Of a stretch of 64,000 nucleotides of DNA, positions 13,285 to 23,750 are shown piece after piece. Location: assembly GCA_030248295.1 (NCBI GenBank), contig JASANH010001085.1:124001-188000 (forward strand), read 5' to 3'. The translations under genes and the position numbers were made by a program. Numbering within the stretch: the stretch's first letter is position 1; each line of letters opens with the position of its first letter. The notes under the pieces were generated by a model. The model had not been told where the DNA came from. It saw only the letters and a list, made by a program, of their open reading frames with translations, and did no database searches. Source of the DNA: Mesodorylaimus sp. YZB2_4 (Eukaryota > Nematoda > Enoplea > Dorylaimida > Dorylaimidae).

Positions 13285-13566
13285 GTTTATTTTTTATTTT
13301 TTTTTTTTATATACATACTTATTTTTTTTTGCTTTTTTTTTTTTTTTTCCCCCCCCTCCCCCCCCCCCCCCTTTCTCTCTTTTTTTTTTTCTGTTTTTTT
13401 TTATTTTTTTTTTTTTCTACACCAATTAAAATTTTTTTTTTTTTCTTTTTTCCCGAAATCAGTGATCAGCTTCTTGCAGGCGGGTTGAATTCATAAAATC
13501 CAATTTACTTTTTGGGTAATACGTGCCGTGCACTCGTAATCGATATTTGTTTTTGAACATCACTGA
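13132..13566. repeat. Direct repeat flanking a T/C homopolymer tract
   Basis: A segment of about 115 bp beginning 'cgaaatcagtgatcagcttc' occurs at about 13133-13250 and again at about 13453-13560. Between the two copies lie about 200 bp of almost pure T with a C-rich island and occasional A. The second copy runs straight into the ATG of the next gene. The arrangement may be a true tandem duplication around a slippage-prone tract, or an artefact where a noisy read end was joined to the same sequence again. Confidence 0.85.
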
Positions 13567-13567
13567 A

Positions 13568-14937
13568 ATGGCTGCAAAGATTATTTTTTTTCTTGCTGTC
13601 TTTACTTTTCGAGCAAATTTCGCAAGTTGTTGCGGGCCATCTAATGGAACAAAGCCGTCTTTGGGCCTAAAAACTCAACACAAGAGGTTGACGTCCCAGC
13701 CAGGGCAGCGTATCGATTACTGCCAACCGCCAGGGATGCTGATTACAGTATCCTCACTGCCTAGTGGGGCGGGCCATGAAGAGAGGCTCCTGGCCGGGAG
13801 ACCTATTCTAGGCGGACTGCTTAGGGTAGCGTGGGCACAGCCCCTAAGCTCCAGCTCCTAAGCACTAGGTCTCCACATTGGGGTTAGGAAGGAGTCGCCA
13901 CCTTGGTTGGACAGGATTGCGTCCTGTGTGCTGTAGGACAGGCCGAGAATGTGCTCCTGTGTAAGATCCTGCTGGTTATGCTCTGCAAGGCTTAATTACA
14001 AATTGGCGCAAGGAGTTCTTGCGGGCGGGTTGAAGGGCTTTGCACTAGCCTAGCGGGCATTCAATCGCGCAGACAATCAGTGAAGTCATCGTGCCTATCG
14101 GGCCTTGAGGAGTGAGAGAGAATGATCAATACCGTTCCCTGGCGGAGCCGTCAACCTCTAGAACCCATGGTTCAGCCGAAGTAAGTCGTGACTTGCCTAC
14201 TCCAGTTGGAGTTTTGGCCCCACCAACTTCGGTTGGTCACATTATCTTTCGTCTGCCAGGAATGGATGCACCGATACGGTCATACAGTATGTCTGAAAGC
14301 ATGTACAGTAACTTTAGCCATACTGTTTTGTTACCTGCTTTAACCCTGTTTGTCTTATCACTTCTTCTTGAAACATATTTGAGACCAGCCGATAAATTTT
14401 AAAAACGTGCATATTCTTGAAGGAAAAGAAAAAACGTATTGCGCTACTTTCTACCTGAAAGACAAGACGTTAAAAGATTATAGAGACATGAGCCAGTTTG
14501 AAGCTGCAATGCTAAAAAGCATAATCAAAACTGGCGTGAACACCTTAATTGGAAAGAATAATTTGCAGGATATGGTGAGCATCGTCTTTTGTGGAATTGA
14601 GTAAGAAGAATATGTACCTGCATTTTAGTTCTATTAACAGTATAGAATCGATGCTTTCTGTTTAGCGGGGACTTCCTTCCTCTGGAAACGACTGCGACTC
14701 CAGATCCATCGACACCACTTGCAGTTGCAATAAAAATGACTACAGTTTTGGACAACTTTGAAGAGTTCGCAAAGAAAGGACTTAGCAACCAAGAATATGA
14801 CTTATTTTCGCCGTTCGAAGCTGAAAATATTGAAATAAGTAAGCCAGCCAGATGTTTCATTGCCATTCTGGTTTCATATCAAAAATATTTCAGGTGATGG
14901 AACCTCCAAATGCAAGTCCAGTACGGCCGCCTGTTGA
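13568..14937 (+). CDS. CGP family copy 3, intron 1 apparently invaded
   Basis: Exon 1 (13568 to about 13664) encodes a leader (IIFFLAVFTF) and CCGPSNGTKPSLG. Exons 2-4 are at 14423-14600, 14666-14838 and 14894-14937, with phases 1, 2, 1 as in the other copies, and end in a Cys tail (DGTSKCKSSTAAC). The predicted protein is about 149 residues. The expected donor after exon 1 is missing: the position reads GG|gccta instead of GG|gt, and unrelated sequence follows. The gene may therefore use another donor (a good gtaagt lies near 14180) or be newly disabled. Exons 2-4 are free of stops and keep the family spacing of the Tyr-Cys and Phe-Cys positions. Secreted; function unknown. Confidence 0.6.
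13665..14250. mobile_element. Possible insertion in intron 1 of copy 3
   Basis: This segment is more G+C-rich than its surroundings, lacks counterparts in the introns of the sister genes, and begins exactly where the splice donor should be. It contains phrases such as 'gggttaggaaggagtcgcca' that look like transposon untranslated sequence, but I find no coding domain or terminal repeats, so its type is unknown. Confidence 0.35.
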
Positions 14938-15596
14938 GATCCAACGCTAGTCAGCGCGGAATATAAATATACGGCAAAAAATTGTTCTGTTCCTTGCATA
15001 TATTTGAGTTAACCCAGAGTCTGTGTTAAAGTTGTCCTTAATAAGCATGCTTTAGTGGACGCTGGTGATATTCGCGATTTCCTCCTTTGTGCCTATTCAC
15101 ACGGAAACTTGTGACTTGAACATGCACTAACTTACTTGTGGACTGTGATTCTACACGGACGAAACCCTGAGGCTGCGCAAAACGATAATTTGAAAGGAAA
15201 AAGCGATTCAAACACTAGAAAAAGTACAGTATGTTGACAAAATGACTAGCTCTTACTGCTGACACCAAAAATATTTGCCTTGCTAGAAAAATAATATCAA
15301 GAGATAGATGGATAAGCTGCGAAACTCTGCTGGCACAAAACTGCCTACAGCACATTCCAGCAATAGCTGTTCTTTAAATGCTTTTCGAGACACGCGCTAA
15401 TGTTGCAACTACTAAAAAGCTACGTTTATGTTGCCCATGCGACACTATACACGAAACTTTTCAAGAAGTGTCAACAATATCTTGCTGTAATGTATCAATA
15501 AAAAAAATGAAAGGTGCATTGTACACTTTTCGTTTAAAACGCCATCTCTTCGAGTGTTCGCCCAATTTTTTCGACCTATTTGGAAGATAGATCACA
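14938..15596. other. Spacer between family copies 3 and 4
   Basis: No feature recognised. An AATAAA-like word (cAATAAAaa) lies near 15497, upstream of copy 4 and more than 500 bp past copy 3, so it is not a convincing polyadenylation signal for either. Confidence 0.4.
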
Positions 15597-16238
15597 ATGA
15601 ATCGATTTTCGACATTGATCATTCTGATCGCTATATTTTTTCATCCTTTAGTTGTACGATGTTGTGGACCAGGTAAGAGGAGATCGAGTCTTTCCAAGAT
15701 TGTCCGATATACTGTAGTGTAGGAAAAAAGCATGATCTTCTTGTTTATCGTCAGTGCGGCCAACTACCCAATTTTGCGTGACTGCAACAATGCAAAACTT
15801 CAAGCATTCGGACAAACTCGCCGATCCGAGTTCGGATGCCTATCGCGGACTGGAGCACATCGTCCTCCTGGAACTCAATCGTATTGTGGAAGCGAAGAAT
15901 TGGAAGAGTCGGCTGAACCCACCTCCACAGTTCGTCAGATTCGAGTAGGTCACTGAGCTTATGACTTTTTATGTTTCAAGGATGCGTTATTTAAGGAACA
16001 CAACCAATCCAGCCAGCGAAATCGATGCACTGCTCAACGTTTGGGCCAATGCTGATGCGACCACAATTCAAACAGAGCTGAACCCGAGTACCGTCGCTTT
16101 GAATCCTCCACCCTTGTATCCCATAGGAAAGATCCAAGCAGGTAAGCCTCGCGGGCATACAAGCCGTACATTGACCACGCACTACGTCATCTTTTGCTCG
16201 TATTTTTAGTGCAAGGAGCGTGCCCGCCAGCACCATGA
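15597..16238 (+). CDS. Uncharacterised secreted protein, CGP family copy 4
   Basis: Exons 15597-15672, 15755-15944, 15981-16141 and 16210-16238 give 151 residues. Exon 2 is 190 nt, the same as in copies 1 and 2, and the intron phases are again 1, 2, 1. The N-terminus is a strong leader (LIILIAIFF) ending at RCCGP. The centre shares only a weak pattern with the other copies: a Cys near the start of exon 2, Tyr-Arg in the middle and a final Phe-Glu before intron 2. The tail GACPPAP keeps one Cys. So the exon plan is conserved while the sequence is strongly diverged, as expected of a fast-evolving secreted family. Function unknown. Confidence 0.75.
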
Positions 16239-17119
16239 TTTTGAATTCAGTCAGAAACAGATATGTGATCTGGCTAGATGCCTAAGTAATCCCATATCCT
16301 AGAGAGATATCGACAAAGAAGTGCTCTGATTATAGACTGCATAGCTTCTATGATATATCCAGATTGGTACCCGCACGTTTCAGGAGTATAATATACCTAG
16401 TCAGAAGGTTTTTAGCCTGTGATTACAGTATAGTATTGAAATATTGACACTGACGTGAGGGAGGGGCCGATCAATATTGCTGTCCGCTAATCCTACAACA
16501 CCGACACTAAAAATGGTGTGTTGAACAGTACAGTCTAGAGCGGCGCAGTGTTTATAGGTACAGTGCAAAGTAACTGTGCGAAGGTTATGTGCAATGTGAT
16601 CACTAATCAAGTTTATGTTTGAAACATGACTGCACTCCACAGAAGACACAGAGGAGGGACTGTAAAATATTCTAACGGCGGGACTCATTTTCAAGCCAAG
16701 GATGATTGAATCAAATGCAAGCTGTGAAGGGTTTGAACAAAGACTGTTGCATTTATGCACAGATTATGCGGCCTGAATACAGAAAAATGCCCGCCTGGCT
16801 GACAGTTCAAATTATCTTTTTCTTTGGGAATGTACACGCGGACTATTCTCTAACGTGGCAGGCGTGTATATTCCCAAAGAAAACAGGTTATACAGGGGCT
16901 GGTGGCGTTTCGACGTTTACAGTATTCACACCGCTCTTATCGTCATTGCTCCAAATCGTGCCGGGATCCTTCTTGTTCCCACCTAAGAGAGGCATGGTGG
17001 GGGAGCCTACCAAGACGAGTGTGCGCTAATCAGTACCCGGATGAGTAGCATGTTAACTCAAGCTTACTCCTGTCTCTGAGCAGCAGCAGATGACTGACAG
17101 CTACTCCACCAATGCAGCA
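16239..17119. other. Intergenic with one hairpin
   Basis: Only the inverted repeat at about 16819-16882 stands out; I see no gene. Confidence 0.5.
16819..16882. repeat. 21-bp inverted repeat
   Basis: The arms 'tttctttgggaatgtacacg(c)' and '(g)cgtgtatattcccaaagaaa' match at 20 of 21 positions around a loop of about 20 nt. It could be a foldback remnant of a small DNA transposon or a structured transcript. No target-site duplication is evident. Confidence 0.7.
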
Positions 17120-17125
17120 GTCTCT

Positions 17126-17186
<61 letters not shown>

Positions 17187-17193
17187 AGGGACG
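17120..17193 (+). tRNA. tRNA-Asn (GTT)
   Basis: A 74-nt cloverleaf. The acceptor stem GTCTCTG pairs with CAGGGAC (one G-T pair). The D-arm contains GGCGCAATCGGTTAGCGC, the anticodon loop CTGTTAA gives GTT (Asn), and the T-arm has the loop TTCAAGC. Box A and box B are both intact. There is no intron and no encoded CCA. This is the only tRNA in the window that folds convincingly. Confidence 0.93.
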
Positions 17194-17851
17194 ATGGATC
17201 TTTTTCACCCATGACCTGATTGCGGTGACTGATGACTGATGTGGCCCACTAGGTGCTATATTATGATTCCGAGCTAGGTTTCACCCTTCACCTGCCTTAT
17301 ATTTTTCGAAATTTGGAGGAATTTTTAACCTTAAAGCCAGGGACATGGAGGCCAAGCATGCTGTTATACCATTCAAACAGACACCAGAAAGCGTAGCTAG
17401 AGAAAAGACATGTCAGGCAGTTTTTGACAATGATTATTGCAATGGTACGATCGAGTACAAAGACCCCCCCAGCCCATCATGGTGTTGCCATCTGCAAAGC
17501 GCATCTAAAAATGTTTATTCAATCCCAGAATTTTTATCATGAGTCATTTTTAGGATCCACCATCATGCGAAGTCGCGAAGTGAGCAACATTTTTTACAGG
17601 CACACACAGGAATACAAAGCTAAGCGTTTCTGACAGACGAAGTGAGTAAGCAGTGAGAAACGACATTTTTCTATGGAAAGTATCTACAGCACTCTGAGCA
17701 CAACTAAAAATGAATCAACCATCAAAATTTCTACGGATATTCTTCCAGTCAATACCTGCATATAAGCAAATGTCCGCAGGTACACACTGCAGAAAGATGC
17801 AGGGCAAAAAAATCGTACAAAGCTTCATTCAATAAAGCAACATTACACAAC
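17194..17851. other. Spacer after the tRNA gene
   Basis: Nothing recognised. It includes the 3' flank of the minus-strand ligase gene that ends at 17852. Confidence 0.5.
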
Positions 17852-20800
17852 TTATTCCGAACGCACTCGCCTATCAGCCATTTTTGAAAATCTTACAGCC
17901 CAAATCTCTTTGACCGACGATTGCAACAACATTTTTACACGTTCCATAAATTCGTCAACTTTGCTCAAGTTGCCCGCTTTGCAAGCCTAAAATAGAAATG
18001 ACATGAATTTGTTGAAGAGATGAAAAAGCAAGTGTGACTCGAGTAAACAAAATTTTTCATACCTCTTCCATCCTTTCCAAAGCAAACTCCAAACGATCGA
18101 CAGCCCACTTGACGCCATCCAAATTCGACCACGTACGTTTAGTGCAATATTGCAAATGAACGTGAATGAATTCAAGCAAGTAATGAGCTTGGCGTTGGAT
18201 TTCCAAGAAACGTTGGACATGTGCTGACACAGCCAATATCCGCCTCTTTAGTCTTTGTTCACTGATTTGCATGCCAGTTTTCTCGGGGCTAGTATCATTC
18301 GCGGCCAGAATCAGGTTTTGCACCCGACGTGGAGTACCCCAGCATTTGGTGAGCATGGCTTGCTTCAACTTGGTCACGTGCGGGGGCCGAGTGGCCATGC
18401 GGTGAGCGAGGGCACGTTCGTAGAACATTTCGCTCAGTTCGCTGCTCACTCGATCTTTGCCGACGTCGATCAGACGCACTCGCTGAAATGTGCAAGACCG
18501 TGTTGTAGACACATAAAGGTAGAAGCTCAGCACATGCACTAATGAGAGGAATACTGTTGCATAAAGTGTGAGAGGGTTGCTAGTACCTCAGTAGTTTGCT
18601 TCATTGAAACTGTTGATTTCAGTGTGTGAGCAGTTCACAGTATCTGAAGCTAATATTCACCCTGCAGCCCCTTTTCTGCAGCCGTATGGAATTGTAATAG
18701 GTGCCTCACTGCACTGCTGTGCACGGAGGCACCTATTACACGCTCGGCGTGATTAAGTGGCCTCAGACTTTCAGACAGGCAAAGTGCAATTCACTGCAGG
18801 GACCGGGGTAAACATTAGGTTCATTCAGGTAGTGTAAAACTTCTAATCGAAGAAGTATAAAACCTCAGTGCTGTGTGATAAAGAAAAAGCAAAAGGTACC
18901 GCATACCGTAAATCCTTGAATGGTCTTCTTTTGATAGCAAGAATCGTGATTCTCACCCGACCAACGATTTCCGCAAGACCAGCAGAATTGATTTCCGCAT
19001 CGGCACGTCATGCAAATGCATCCCTCGCCCTTCTCCATCAATATGCGGCAGTGTGGGCATCTTTTGACTTCGACTGCGTGGATCTTCTTCTCAATAATCG
19101 CAACTCCGTCCAACAGAGTCGGGTCGTCCTGTCTATCCTTCAACTTCTTGACGTACAGTTTGGCATGCTCACAACTGGCGGGCCAGTGCGCGGCGTTGGA
19201 ACAATCTGTGCACCAGAAATAACCACAAGCGCAAACTGCCGCTGCAGGTTTCGACGAATCTGAAGACACACTTGTGAGGTCTTCACAGAAACGCACAGTT
19301 GGAAGAGCCTTACCATCTGCTAACTGGATCAGCCGACCGCACTTTGGGTTGGGACACCACGTCCACTGCCTGGAGTTCTTGGTGATGCATTGATCACGCA
19401 GCTGATCGCAGTACGTTTGGCACACGGCCAACGGGACGAAGGTGGTCAGGGTGTAGTAGTCCACTGGGGTCGTGCATTTGGGGTACTACAAGAAGAAAGA
19501 GAAGATTAATAGCGAAAGGACTTGAAGCCATTTTTGAATAACTGGCCGAGATGGTGTGATGCCGAGCCGAGATGCGGGATCCACCTGACAACCTCAGATA
19601 GGCACCAGATGAGGCATAATGGACCATTCTATCAGATTCTGACTGCTATAGAAAAGTTATCGAAAACTATTCCCTATTTACTCAATAGGACCATCAAAAA
19701 ACTGTGTTTACTTACTGGGCACGTCAGATGACCAAATCCGTTCAAAATTCTTTCGGTGCAATATGAGCGCCAGCATGTCGTGCAGAACCAATGACGACAT
19801 TCCGACAGGCAGAATCCAATTTCATCCACCGGCCAATCCAGGCAAATGCTGCACACGCTCTCTCCAACATTGCTGAACCAATCGTAGCGTTTCACAGCCG
19901 TGATTTGACGTTGGAGCTGTAAAATTTCAAACCATTGCGCATGGATTTAGAAAAAAACAGTTTTGAACAACGTACCTTCTTTAGCATGTTCTCCTGCTCC
20001 AGAATTTCACTGGTTGCAGTTGATCGGTCCAAGCATTTCGTGGCCAATAATGCCTTGCCGAAAAGAGTGCTGGTCGTTTGCGACGTAGAGGACGCAGTGG
20101 TGAACAGAACTTGATGATAGCTGAAGGATAAGATATGTAGGTTGAATGATGGAGTAATAAGTTGGTCAGCCAGTACAGCAAGTCTGAACATTTTGTTCAC
20201 TACTGTGCGCGCCCAGCCTGACAGACCTGCGTTGAATCATTGAGATAAGAAGACTGCGAGAGCGCTTGGTGTCTTAGCCAAAGGAGCATGGGACACCAGC
20301 CGACGCGTTTCCGCCACGCCTGAAGAAGCGCATCGACCAAACCAGCGAGGGGAACTGTTGAGCATGGCAATGGCCCTACATACTGCTTAGCGGATACTGC
20401 AGTCAAGTACATCACTGCCCCGCCCAATGTGAAACAAAGCTATTCCACATACAGAACTCGTTATTCCGAAAAAATCACCCGCCAGACACGAGGGTTGCAC
20501 AAGACCACGTAATCGTCCCCTATTCCGCTAAACCTAACTTGGAAAATTAGGGCCCCAGACAGGTCTCTACCACTAAAAATCCAGCATCCTTTTCCGACGA
20601 AAATCCACTTACTATTCCAAGGGCAATGCCCCAGCCATCTTGACAACACTGTCGACCATTTGCTGGATGGTATGTTGAATGCAGGGGTTGATGGTGTCCA
20701 CGCAAACACTGGGCACACCCTTGGCGAATGTGCCGTTCACCCAGACCTTCATTGGAGACACAGACGAACGCTCGTCCTCGTCCAGCAGTGCCACCAAGAC

Positions 20801-22231
20801 GGTGGGCGGAATGACCTCGAACACGCACGACATGCTAATGTCCAAATTGGAGCAGCGTTGGCCATAAATGGAGAGCAGTGAGTGCTTCACACTGGCAGTG
20901 ATGTCGACGACGAAGCGACGGGGCACGCACGAACACTCGTAGTAGGCCTCGCCGTAGGTCTGGCGAAGGTAGGCTTCCCCGATCGAGTCGGCAGTGCACA
21001 GAACTTCGGTCGGAATGATCTGGAAATAGTCATCAGAGAGAAGATTGCCGCGGGTCGACGATGGCGAAGGAATGTTTTCAGGCTCCTCAGAATCAGATAG
21101 CGTCTTTGAAACTCCGGATGGTCCAGCAGCTTCCTCCAGGACTTGATAATAGGTCACGCTGGTTTCAGTGTGATAGCGTCGACGTGGCTGGCGACTTCGT
21201 TGAAGACGACGCTGACAACGTGCTTGGGCTTGGAGGAGCGCAAGCTCACCTAGGTCTACCGAAAAGGTTTCAGAAGCGGCTTTGTCATCGTCGATGCCCC
21301 TCGCCTGATCAGCATCCAACAAAAAATCGATCGATTCGTTGGAAGATTCGTCGTGGTCACAAGTCTCCAAGACTGCCTCATCTTGAACTTTCTCTGGCTC
21401 GACTTGATCGACTTCATCGTCTTCGCATTGCGAATCCCAATTTTCCTCCTCAAGATAGTAATCATCGAGCGCCTGGCCAGCAGCGCATCGATTACGATGA
21501 CGGTGACCTCGATCTTGACGAACAGACCTTTTCTCCTTCCTCTGAACCAAATCCTGCTGTCGAAATTTGTTCTGGTCCTGAATAGTCGTGATTTCATATT
21601 GGAGTCGGGGACGCTCAAGCTCGATCGGTTCCTCTTCGTCGATCCTGGGAGCCACAGGTCGACGATCGTTGACTGAACGACGAACTTTCACTGGCTTCTT
21701 CGGCTTTGGACCCTTAGGCTTCTGGGTCAGAGTATTTTCGTTTCCATATGCGTGATTAGGGTACCTGTGCACAGGGGTCAATTCGCCATTCCAAATATCA
21801 TCCGATTCCATGCCATGATAGGCCAATCCACGAGGCGCTCGCCACTTTCGTTGAGTCCAAGCATGCTTCCTTTCCAAAGCGGAGACTGTGGGCTTCTGAG
21901 CGCGATTGTCCTCCTGCTCGTTGTGATCGTAACAATGGTCATTCCAGGCCTCGATATTGGAACGAAGTTCGTCGACCAGACCCCATCGTCCTTTCTTTTT
22001 CAACGAATATGCGACTTGGTTGTTCCATTCTCCGCCACAACGATCATCAGGCAGTCGGCTGACAATATCTTGCACAAGGGTTGGCTGTTCGATGCGCCTG
22101 GTAATCACTTTCTTCACGAAGCCTTCTTGTTTCGAACTTGGCTTTTCAAATTGAGAACGATTCGAGCGCAGTTCTCGCTTTTCAAACAGATCAAATTCTT
22201 CAATGCTGTCCATTTTGACGTGGAATTTCAC
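17852..22231 (-). CDS. Ariadne-like RBR E3 ubiquitin ligase, gene A
   Basis: Six exons on the minus strand: 22231-20613, 20120-19976, 19916-19716, 19485-18907, 18482-18063 and 17986-17852, giving about 1032 residues. Introns are GT-AG with phases 2, 0, 0, 0, 0. Residues 1 to about 540 form a large charged region I do not recognise. RING1 starts at CSIC (about 610), the IBR has WCPNPKC and CACGYFWC, and RING2 has RCPHC and the presumed catalytic Cys (about 811) in GEGC. A C-terminal helical Ariadne-like part follows. RBR ligases take ubiquitin from an E2 onto the RING2 Cys before passing it to a substrate. Oddly, the His normally two residues after that Cys is Cys here (GCICM), which may weaken catalysis. 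A second Met six codons in (22213) fits its paralog's start better. The ligase call is firm; substrate and pathway are unknown. Confidence 0.88.
18693..18740. repeat. Hairpin in intron 4 of gene A
   Basis: The arms 'tgtaataggtgcctc' and 'gaggcacctattaca' are perfectly complementary (15 bp), and the interior adds a short 'tgcac/gtgca' stem. It sits inside the intron between the RING2 exon and the Ariadne exon. It could form an intronic stem-loop; I have no evidence that it is a microRNA. Confidence 0.7.
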
Positions 22232-22377
22232 GGTTTTCCTTTGGCACTAGCAGATGTAGGGGTAAGTAAAGAGAATCTACAAGCGAAGGCTGCCTGGCCT
22301 TCGACTTCCAGTGGCTTCTGGTAGTAGAAGCCTTCACAACACAAGGCACCAGTCTGAAGAAACAGAGCGCACTGGCT

Positions 22378-22404
22378 CCTTTTATGGATCAATAGGCGTT
22401 ACTA
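22378..22404 (-). promoter_or_regulatory. Candidate core promoter of gene A
   Basis: On the minus strand the sequence reads 'tagtaacgcctattgatcc' directly followed by cataaaagg, a TATA-like box about 150 bp before the start codon. A nearly identical word (tagtaacgccttattgatcc) lies at 34823-34842 upstream of the paralog B, which argues that it is a retained promoter element. B lacks the TATA-like part. Confidence 0.5.
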
Positions 22405-22899
22405 TGGGTTGTGAAATCGAGCAACGGGAGATGAGTCACGCGGCAGGCAGGAGAAACGATTCATGTTTCAGTCGGTTGTGCAATGTCGTCGTAGCGACGC
22501 GTCCTCGACGTCAGCTGACGAAAGTAAAGGAGCTGTGGCTGAGTCATTGAGTGAGCGCGAGAGAGACTGGTTTGCTTGTCAATACGAGTGCATAGTTTAT
22601 TGATCGAGGCCTGGCTGGCATGAGGATGTTGCAACAGTAAAAGAGACGAAAGGAAGTTAAACAGGAATTATTGTCTTGAAGAAAGTTCCAACTAAATTTC
22701 GTAGTTGTGAGGCAAATTTTAGAGGCAGATGGTCAAAAAAATTATAAAGCGAAAGGTCCTTTCTGGTTGTTAGTCTGATTATCTTGATAATGATATACAG
22801 CACGACATGTGATATGACTTGATGACTTGAAGTGCCCTGCATGACTAGAAATCTGTGACATTCTGCCTATCTCTGCCATCGTCATCCAAAGAGCATAGG

Positions 22900-22917
22900 G
22901 CGTATTACGTAATACGC
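22900..22917. promoter_or_regulatory. 18-bp palindrome with TTACGTAA core
   Basis: The sequence gcgtattacgtaatacgc is perfectly self-complementary. TTACGTAA is the consensus for PAR/C-EBP-type bZIP dimers. It lies about 670 bp upstream of gene A. Binding is only a possibility. Confidence 0.35.
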
Positions 22918-23678
22918 AAACTGCGTACTCCAAAAAGTGTGCATACAAGTTTGCGTATTGCGTATTTTTCCTTTACTAGCTCAGTGCATACAGTACCTAT
23001 TATCCAGCCCCATAATGTGACTAATTATGTGATCTTGTCAGCAAATAAATATGATTCCGAAGACCATAAAAGTGTCCTAGATTGTAAGTACTGATAGACT
23101 TAAATCGTGAAGTTCGAAGTTAAGCTATTCCAAAAATCGTATTTCGCATGCAGACACCTTCGCCAGGTGAATTTAAGCTAAAAGGCTTACAATAAGAAAA
23201 CGAAATTCAAGTAGCTCTATGCACGACTGACCCCAGCATGAGTGAAGAAAATTGCGATTCTAGCGAGTGGTGAAACAGTACTTGACGAGTTTTCTCGAGA
23301 TATCGGCGAAATAGACGTTTTCCAAACACGTAGCTGGTAAGAGGAGATTCGGGCGGCACGATGCACGCGGGTCTTGACTTAATTTACAGTACCGATTGGT
23401 CAAACAAAATCTGTGAAGCTCGAAAGAGAAACGGCGCAAAAAATTCACCGTTACTTCCCCGATTCTCTTTTAACACCTTCTAAAAATCCAACTTTACGCT
23501 CAGTTGGCTAACGTTATTTCGGTTGGTCAGGCCATACGAGCGATAACACGCAGCCTTGGTCAGCATGTGAAGCAGTGTGCAGTGAGAGCATGAGGGACAA
23601 TCTTCCTTCGGGCAAGGAGGGGCTGCGCTTTACACTCAAGCAAGTTTGAGTGAGCTGATAGTTTTCCTCTTTCTGTGT

Positions 23679-23750
23679 GCCTGATAGCTCAGTCAGTGGT
23701 ACAACATCGGAATCGCAAGCGAAAGCTTGCGGGTTCGAATCCTGGTGGGC
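23679..23750 (+). other. tRNA-like sequence with box A and box B
   Basis: It has a good box A (tagctcagtcagtgg) and box B (ggttcgaatcc) at tRNA spacing. The anticodon region is instead a perfect 7-bp hairpin with a GAAA loop (23714-23731), and the acceptor ends pair poorly. I read it as a tRNA pseudogene or the head of a tRNA-derived SINE. Confidence 0.5.

Noticed and set aside
13247..13429. Open frame of almost pure Phe/Pro
   Set aside because: It is the translation of the poly-T/poly-C tract.
20660..21676. Plus-strand open frames opposite gene A, and minus-strand ones opposite gene B
   Set aside because: They are antisense shadows of the ligase exons; the sense frame carries the motifs and splice sites.
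23679..23750. Functional tRNA gene
   Set aside because: The anticodon arm is replaced by a perfect hairpin and the acceptor stem pairs badly.
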